Of a stretch of DNA of 64,000 nucleotides, positions 57,426 to 64,000 are shown piece by piece. Under the pieces are notes generated by a model. It was not told where the DNA came from, did not search any database, and was given only the letters and a program-made list of their open reading frames with translations. Both the position numbers and the translations under genes were made by a program. Source of the DNA: Papiliotrema nemorosa (Eukaryota > Basidiomycota > Tremellomycetes > Tremellales > Rhynchogastremaceae). How positions within the stretch are numbered: the first letter of the stretch is position 1; the number at the start of each line of letters is the position of its first letter. Where the stretch lies: assembly GCA_032158125.1 (NCBI GenBank), contig JASKOT010000040.1:62001-126000 (forward strand). The letters run 5' to 3'.

Positions 57426-60400
57426 ATGTCGTTAGGCTCATTGAGTAAGCTGATCGCACCTCAGATCACAATTAGCTGCGCCAACAATATCCCTGCTCCA
57501 CGTATAGAGCAGAAAACAACCTCACAACGTATCCAACGGCCACCTTTACACAAGAGCCGCACCACCGAAATGCTGGGACCCAAACGAGCGTCCATGGCAT
57601 CCCCCGCCCCTCCCCTGACACCCGTATCCCCTTCGTCCATCCCTCGACCTCATTCTGTGACGGGGTCTCGGACCAGACTCGCCAGTGAAAGCGCGAGCAT
57701 CAGAGGAAGTCCCGAGCCCGATGTCCGCAATGTTCGCGTCGGTGAGTGCGCAATCCCATCTAACAACAGCTTGTTATCGCCTCGAAGAGTCTAGCTGACG
57801 AATACAGTACTCCGCGTAAGACCCTCTGATCCTGATGACATGAGTGCTCCACCCAGATTCAGACAGGTCTTGGTCCATCCCACTACGCCAACAGACGTCA
57901 GAGTGGATGTTGACCCAGCAACCTTGATCGGTGCCGGCGCGAGCAGTCTAGTAGGAGGAAGCAAACGACATCCTACATTCAGCTTCGATAGTGTTCTTGG
58001 CGAGTCATCCACTCAAGTCGACTTGTATGATGCTACTTCAAAGGAGACTGTGGATGAGTTTATGAAAGGTCACAACGTCACTTTCCTTGCGTAAGCAATA
58101 CCTGACACGGATGTGAAGACTATGATTGACGACACAGATATGGCCAGACAAGTTCGGGCAAGTCGTATTCTATGGGTACGACTGGGGAGGACTCTGACTA
58201 TACCGGAGCGGAATTCAACGATCGGACCGGACTTATCCCTCGAACCGTCCAAACGATTTTCGAGCGGGCCGAGCAGCTCCGTCTTGCTTCAGGCCCTGGG
58301 GCAAGCTGGGAATGCCGGCTTAGCTTCCTCGAGCTATACAATGAGGAAATTATCGACCTCCTTTCGGGATCTGGGGTTCAGATTTCGATTCGAGAAGAAC
58401 GCGATGGTAGGATCCTCTGGTCCGGTGTACGAGAAGTCAAGGTCCGCTCGCTTTCCGAGGTCATGCAATACCTCTATGAAGGTTCGGCGAGGAGGAAGAC
58501 CGGAGAGACAGGAATGAATGCGACTTCTTCGCGAAGTCACGCCATTTTTTCGTTGACTCTGGTTCAAAAGCGCAGAAATAGCGCAATGACCGCCTCGGCT
58601 TCTCAACCTCTAGGTGAAGTGTCCACACCTCCTCGTCAGCTAAAGCGACCAAACTCTATGATCGGTATGGCGGCTCGCTCACCCACACCCTCGGGGGGTC
58701 GATCGGTGGTCCCACCCAGTGCTTTTTCAAAATCGGGCACCGGAATGACGAGACCCAACTCGTTTGCGGGACCTTCACCGTCCGACGGAGACTTCGTTGT
58801 CGTGACGAGCAAGTTCAACATGGTCGATTTGGCGGGATCGGAACGATTGAAGAGAACCGCCGCTCAGGGCGAGCGTATGAAGGAGGGTATCTCCATCAAC
58901 AGCGGTCTTCTCGCCCTTGGAAACGTCATTTCCACTCGTAAGCGATACCATTTTTGCTGGGCTGACCAAAGTCGCCGATCCTATCAAAGCGAGAGGTCAT
59001 ATTCCGTATCGGGACTCAAAGCTGACCCGGATGCTGCAAGGTGCGCAAAGACGCGACATTGATGCTTATCTGCAGATTCTATCGGCGGCAATGCATTGAC
59101 GACGATGATCGCCTGTGTTTCCCCGATCGAGTACAACATTAACGAAACCATCAATACCATCAAATATGCTTCACGGGCCAGAAACATCAAGAACGCTGCG
59201 AAAATCAACGCTGTCGAAGCAGGCTGGGACGATGTCGAGCATCTCCAAGGCTTAGTTACGAAGTTGCGAAAACAGCTAGCTGCCATCGAGGCGGATGGAG
59301 CTCCTAGAGCGACTCAAAGAGCGGACCTCGAGAGCAGCGAGAAGCTTCTCGGCCGCCTCGCTGAACTCCAGCGGGAGCATACCGAGGTCAGTGAGACTCT
59401 CTATCATTACCACTGCACCCTGCTGAGCAGTCAGCTGTATGATCGTTATCTGGCCAAATGCAGCGAGAACATGCGTTTGACCTCTGAACTCAAAAACGCC
59501 AAACCTGGAGATGAGGATTCGCTGGCAAGATTCAATGAAACTGTTGAGCCTGTCATTCTAGAGTGAGAAGACACCTCAACCACCCTCGGATACATCTAAC
59601 AAGTCTCAGATACGAGAAGGTCGTCGGCGCTCTGAACAAGCAGCTTGACGAATTGCGAGCGGAATTGGTGAGTATCGAAAAGCCAACGCAGAGCGCTCCT
59701 GAGTCGCAGACCAATATTAGCGACCTGTATGAGGATCAAGGTCGACAACTGGTGGAAGCGCAGGATCGGCATGTGACAAATGAGATCTATGTCACGGAAT
59801 TGAGGCATCGCGTATCAAAACTGACAGAGCGTAATTCTTCCAGCGAGGTATGTACCTCCACCTCGTCTCGGCATAGCTCGACTGAGGACCACCGCTGACA
59901 CACAGGTGTACATTCAAGACCTAGAGACCAAGCTGAAAGCTCACGCGGACGATACGGATGTACACGGCGAGGTCGCTGGCGAGTTGCGTAAAGAGATCGC
60001 CAAGCTCAAAGAAGCCAACGAGCGTCTCAATCAGCACGCAGCCGAGATTGAAACGCGTTTGACGAGATCCGAATCGCATTCGGCATCTTTGATCGCTCAG
60101 ATCGAGCGATACGAGAAGGAAGCAGCCGATCGCGAGGAAAGGTATCAGGATCTGGAGCGACATGTGGCGGTCCTCGATACGAGCAGAGACAACAAGCTGC
60201 TCCTCGAAGAGCTCACAGCAAAGAACGAAAGAATTCTTTCCCTGGAGCGTGAGGTCGAGCAGAATGGCGCAGAGCGAGCGATCAAGGACGTGATACGGCC
60301 TTCCAATTCGCTGGGGGACGCGGCACCGGCAGATGCGCAAACAAGGCTTCTGGATGTGTCGACGTCCGGTGACAGCGCAAAGAATCGACTGACGTCCGCG

Positions 60401-63187
60401 TTACCCTTCGACGACGCCAAAGAGCCCATACCACAGAGATCGCCTGTCCCCACCATCAAGGAGCTCACACCGCCAGACAGTCCTGGTTCCATCCGGCCTA
60501 TGCCGCAGGATCACCAAGTCGCGCAGCTGGAGGCGGCTTTGAAGGACCTGGCCGCCCGTTGCGCAGATGCTGAGTTGAGAGCCAGCGAAGCTGAGCATCA
60601 TGTTGCGGATCTCACGAGCCAACTGTCAGAGGCGAAGCTAATACACGCGGAGATGGACGACATCCTGCCGACCTCCACTGCTCTACCCTCCCCAGGTATT
60701 CGGGACGATGTTAGTGATAGCGGATCGACGACGTTGCAGACACCTGGGGGACCGAGTCCGTCAGATTCCCCTCGTCGATCGAGTATCGACCGTCGAAGCT
60801 CGATGCCCACTGCAGGACCTGTCAGTGGATCGATGTTGGCTCTGAAACAACGGGATTTTCGGGCCGGGAGGGGATTTGGAGAGACAAAGCAAAGAAGACC
60901 ACAATCTTTGTCGCAGGAGCTGCACTCTGCGCAGTCATTGGAATCTTCCTTGCGGACTTCATGGGGTGGTCCGCCTAATTCACTTCGCCTGGCGATTTCA
61001 CCCTCAAGACTATCATTACCAGCAATGCAAAAGCCTCTGCGGACCTCGCAGTCGCTGGAAGCAGAGCTCAGATTTGTACACGAGGTGAGCCGCGTATCGA
61101 TGACTCAGCTTACCTCAGGTTGTGGAAAAGCGAGACGAAGAGTTGAAGGACCGCGAGGCGTACATTCGCCAACTTGAAGAAAAACTCCGACAGAATCACC
61201 AAGATCAATCGCACTTGATCCCCTCCCGAACACCCAGTGCGAAGCCAATCATGCAGGACATTACGTACACCAATGCCCTCGAATTGACCCCAAATCCAAC
61301 CTCAATACCTCTTCCTCCCTCTCCTGCTGCCCTCATTCCGGAAGTGGGGGAAGAGGTAAATCGAGGCCCTATGAACACATTATCGCCGTCTTCCACCCAA
61401 CGCTTCAATGACTTGAAGAAAACCTTGTCCATGCTGGACGATCCTGATCAATCAGTTGAGCAGTCGCAATCCAGGATTGACACTCTTCTTCGGTAAGTGG
61501 TCCCGCTGATCGTGGATATATATACTGACAAACAGCGAGATGGCTTCCAAAGAGTCCTCTCAGCGTGCTATTATCGAGCAGCAATTCGTGCAGATTGCCG
61601 ACCTACAAAAGGCAAACAACAAGCTACGCGAAGATCTCAAAGACAAGGTGAGCATCTTCACGGTTTGACATGGAGATATGAGCTGAGATCAGATTGCGCC
61701 GCATTCAAGCGCAGCTACAGGCGCAGCACCTTTTACTCCAGCGAAGAGACCTGCCTCTGTACGAACGCAATCCTCACCGCAATCACCTCAGGTCACCATC
61801 GGCTCGCCTACCGCGGCACTCAACCAGTTGCGAGAGGAACATGCGGATGAGTTGCAGGCTCTACTCAAGAGTCACGCCGAGTCGTTCGAGGAGCTCCGAC
61901 AAGATCACATGACGGCACTCGAGGAGCACAAGCTCGCCCTCTCGAACTTGCGTTCTGGATACGATGAAGGCCTCGACGCCGCAAGGCGTGAGCATGCAAA
62001 GGAGAGGGATGAGCTGGTCACATCGCATGATAGTAGTGCCTTGTCTGACCTTGACAAGGCACATGATGCCGCAGTCCAGGAACTGGCTCGACAACATGAC
62101 CTTGCCCTGCGAAAACTCCGAGAAGACAACGATGGCGCCATCGCAGAATTGGCGAAAGAGCAGGAAGCGCTGGTAGAGGAGATGGAGCGCTCGCTCTCGT
62201 CTTCAGAGGAGCAACGCCGGCAATTGAAGATGAAGGTCGACCAGGCGGCCTTCGATATGTCTCGATTGCAGGATGAGGCTGCGATACAGCGAAACAACAT
62301 TTTCAAGCAAATCAATGAGCTACAGAGAACCAACAGTCAGCTCGAGGAATCCAAGGCCGATCTCGAAACGGAAAACGCCGATCTCACTCGACGCATTGCC
62401 GACCTGGACATTCGAGCGAGTCGAAAAAACTCGCCGTTGCCTCCTCAGGGTCCTCCCCCGACCACACCTTTACCTCCTCTGCCAAGTCAGCTCGCATCGC
62501 CCCTCATGCGGGACCAGTCATCGGACGGCACACCTAGCACCTCAACGCATCGCAGCACAGGCTCTAACGGATCGACTGCGCCAACATCTTTGCATGATGT
62601 CGGGGCAGCCGTCGCACAGCTTCCGGAACCCGTTTCACAGATGGTACAAAAGGTCATGGCGGAGCGAGACGCGGCTCTGGCTGCGAAGCAGACCTTACTG
62701 AATGAGCTGGAAAGAATGAAAGATCTCGTAAGCAGCACAATCTTTCCCAGTTGAGCGCATGATTGATCAGCAGGAAAATCAGATGCTGGAAGAACGTGTC
62801 AAGAGTGAAAATATTACTCGAGATCTGCACGATGCAAGGAAGACCCGTGAGTCCAGCCATGCATCCCGCTTGATCATCACTGACAAAGTCAGATTCGAAG
62901 CTTCGGGCTCACTTGGAAGATTCTCGCCAAGAGGCGAAGCGGCTTTCAGAAGCTTGCAAAGATCACATGAACGAGCTCAACGATCGACGAAGCACCATGA
63001 GCACGCTCTCGAGGGAGACGGGTCAACAGAGAGACTCTCTCCTAGCTGCGAATGCACAAGTCGCTGCGCTTAAAGCGCAATTGGATCGAGCAGTAGAGCA
63101 GAAGGTGAACAAGAAGCTGAACAACCGGCTCAAGGTATGTGAATGCAATGCTGCCCAAGGATTGAGCTGACGGCATAGTGCTTCTGA
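57426..63187 (+). CDS. Kinesin-4-like motor with long coiled coil
   Basis: Plus-end type microtubule motor with N-terminal motor domain. Start [13 protein letters not shown] (a later in-frame [12 protein letters not shown] is an alternative). Motor motifs: [34 protein letters not shown], the P-loop [34 protein letters not shown], switch [16 protein letters not shown], switch [30 protein letters not shown] and [14 protein letters not shown], with [20 protein letters not shown] ending SRARNIKN. The RARNIKN end and sequence style fit kinesin-4 (KIF4/KIF21). About 75 residues rich in Ser/Pro are inserted between switch I and II. The rest is long coiled coil broken by Ser/Pro-rich spacers, ending [18 protein letters not shown]. 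No tail domain was recognised. Many introns. Confidence 0.85.
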
Positions 63188-63621
63188 AGGATCACCTTTC
63201 CCTTACATCGCCTTACATCGTAAGAGCATGCCACAGCATCTCGCTGAAAGAGCAAGGATGGAAAGAAGAAGTGAATATGGAAGAACGCCAGTAGTGATCT
63301 GTTACAGCAGGACCTTGACCATGGATTACGGGATGAAGTATATACCTGTCTATTGTGCATGTATTTTCCGGGTCTTATCGTCATGCGACCTCGCGCGACG
63401 TGTGGCAGTCGTGTGTCATGCGTGGCTAGCTGGCCTGTATCGTTATGAACCAAGTGTCACCACGCAGACCGGAAGGCTGAACGAGACATGCCTATGATTG
63501 ACATAGCACCCTACGTGGGTACGACGTATTCGTGGGGGCTCCTTGCTATATGAGTCCTTTAGAAGTGCTGGGTTATCACCAAGATCCTTATCCCTACCTT
63601 CCATCGGTCATACTAAACAAA
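63188..63621. other. Short intergenic gap, no gene seen
   Basis: About 430 bp between the kinesin stop and the LIM gene start; presumably 3' UTR plus promoter. The kinesin and LIM genes run in the same direction. Confidence 0.45.
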
Positions 63622-64000
63622 ATGCCTGTGCCAACCTCTCAAGCTTGCGCGACATGCGCCAAGCCCTGCTATCCAACTGAGAAGGTCATGGTATCCGATC
63701 TGTGGGTTCACAAAAACGGTTGTCTGAAGGTACACCTAGCCTTATTTGTCGATGCCCCAAGCTGATCTGCATAGTGTTCAGTCTGTTTCACGACCTTGTC
63801 GCTGTCGTATGCACACATCGTCTCCACTTTGGGACCTCAACTGATCAACCCCAGATCGGTCTATGTCGCCCCTTCACCGCTCCCGCCGGGTGAGAAACAG
63901 CTATATTGCGCAAAAGACGTGCCGAAAGTTGTACATGCCAATATAGTCGATAGCCTAGCTCTACGCGCAGCGATGAGTGAGCCGCTTCGACCTTTTTCAT
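63622..64000 (+). CDS. LIM-domain protein, N-terminal fragment
   Basis: The start of a gene that runs off the right edge. Exon 1 (63622-63729) reads MPVPTSQACATCAKPCYPTE and KVMVSDLWVHKNGCLK, then an intron, then CSVCFTTLSLSYAHIVSTLG from about 63774 on, open to the end. The C-x2-C, W-x-H, C-x2-C-x2-C spacing is that of a LIM zinc finger, with one extra residue between H and the next Cys (H-x3-C instead of H-x2-C). Later LYCAKDVPKVVHANIVDSLA includes a Cys that may complete the second zinc knuckle. LIM proteins are usually actin- or scaffold-related; the rest of the gene is needed for a role. Confidence 0.75.

Overview
The window looks like gene-dense nuclear DNA of a basidiomycete yeast, most likely a tremellomycete (Cryptococcus/Kwoniella/Saitozyma-like); the exact species cannot be told from sequence alone. 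The reasons are many short introns (about 44-70 nt) with GTGAGT/GTAAGT-type donors and CTGAC/CTAAC branch-like motifs before the AG, short intergenic gaps, genes on both strands without operons, and families typical of or restricted to fungi (DUF6534, DUF1748, fused LeuCD isopropylmalate dehydratase, Ser/Ala-rich GPI proteins). All gene models below were spliced by eye, using frame continuity and family motifs.

Layout. 1-7 kb: ammonium transporter (cut by the left edge), a peroxisome-targeted 8-amino-7-oxononanoate synthase (biotin), and isopropylmalate dehydratase (leucine). 7-13 kb: an RMND1-type mitochondrial DUF155 protein, PEX11, a DUF6534 membrane protein, and a tiny DUF1748 protein. 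13-19 kb: seipin head-to-head with a NAPE-PLD-like metallo-hydrolase, then the SPT2 histone chaperone. 19-25 kb: proteasome RPN11, a VAMP7-like longin R-SNARE, a Ser-rich orphan, and an allantoate-permease-type MFS transporter. 26-32.6 kb: an orphan protein, a Coq11/NDUFA9-like SDR, a membrane/coiled-coil orphan, an Asterix-like PAT-complex subunit, and aspartate-semialdehyde dehydrogenase. 32.9-40 kb: a STYX-like pseudophosphatase, a disordered orphan, a GPI-anchored Ser/Ala-rich surface protein, a small gene whose ATG is cut off by an intron, and a Tra2-like RRM splicing factor. 41-64 kb: BUD23 rRNA methyltransferase, a GCP5/6-like gamma-tubulin complex component, a HIT hydrolase, SPF45 splicing factor, an orphan, GCP2, a kinesin-4-like motor, and the start of a LIM-domain protein.

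Most of these are conserved housekeeping genes. Themes that recur are lipid and organelle biology (seipin, NAPE-PLD-like, PEX11, peroxisomal biotin step, Asterix, VAMP7, Coq11, RMND1), amino-acid and nitrogen metabolism (AMT, LEU1, HOM2, MFS permease), RNA processing (Tra2, SPF45, BUD23), and a microtubule group (two gamma-tubulin-complex proteins and a kinesin within about 20 kb). I saw no transposon, CRISPR, rRNA or convincing tRNA gene, and no secondary-metabolite or defence cluster. The observations most worth following are the pseudophosphatase that keeps its Cys but has lost its Arg, the AKL-tailed biotin enzyme, a 28-nt exon, a competing 3' splice-site cluster in PEX11, and the linked gamma-tubulin/kinesin genes.
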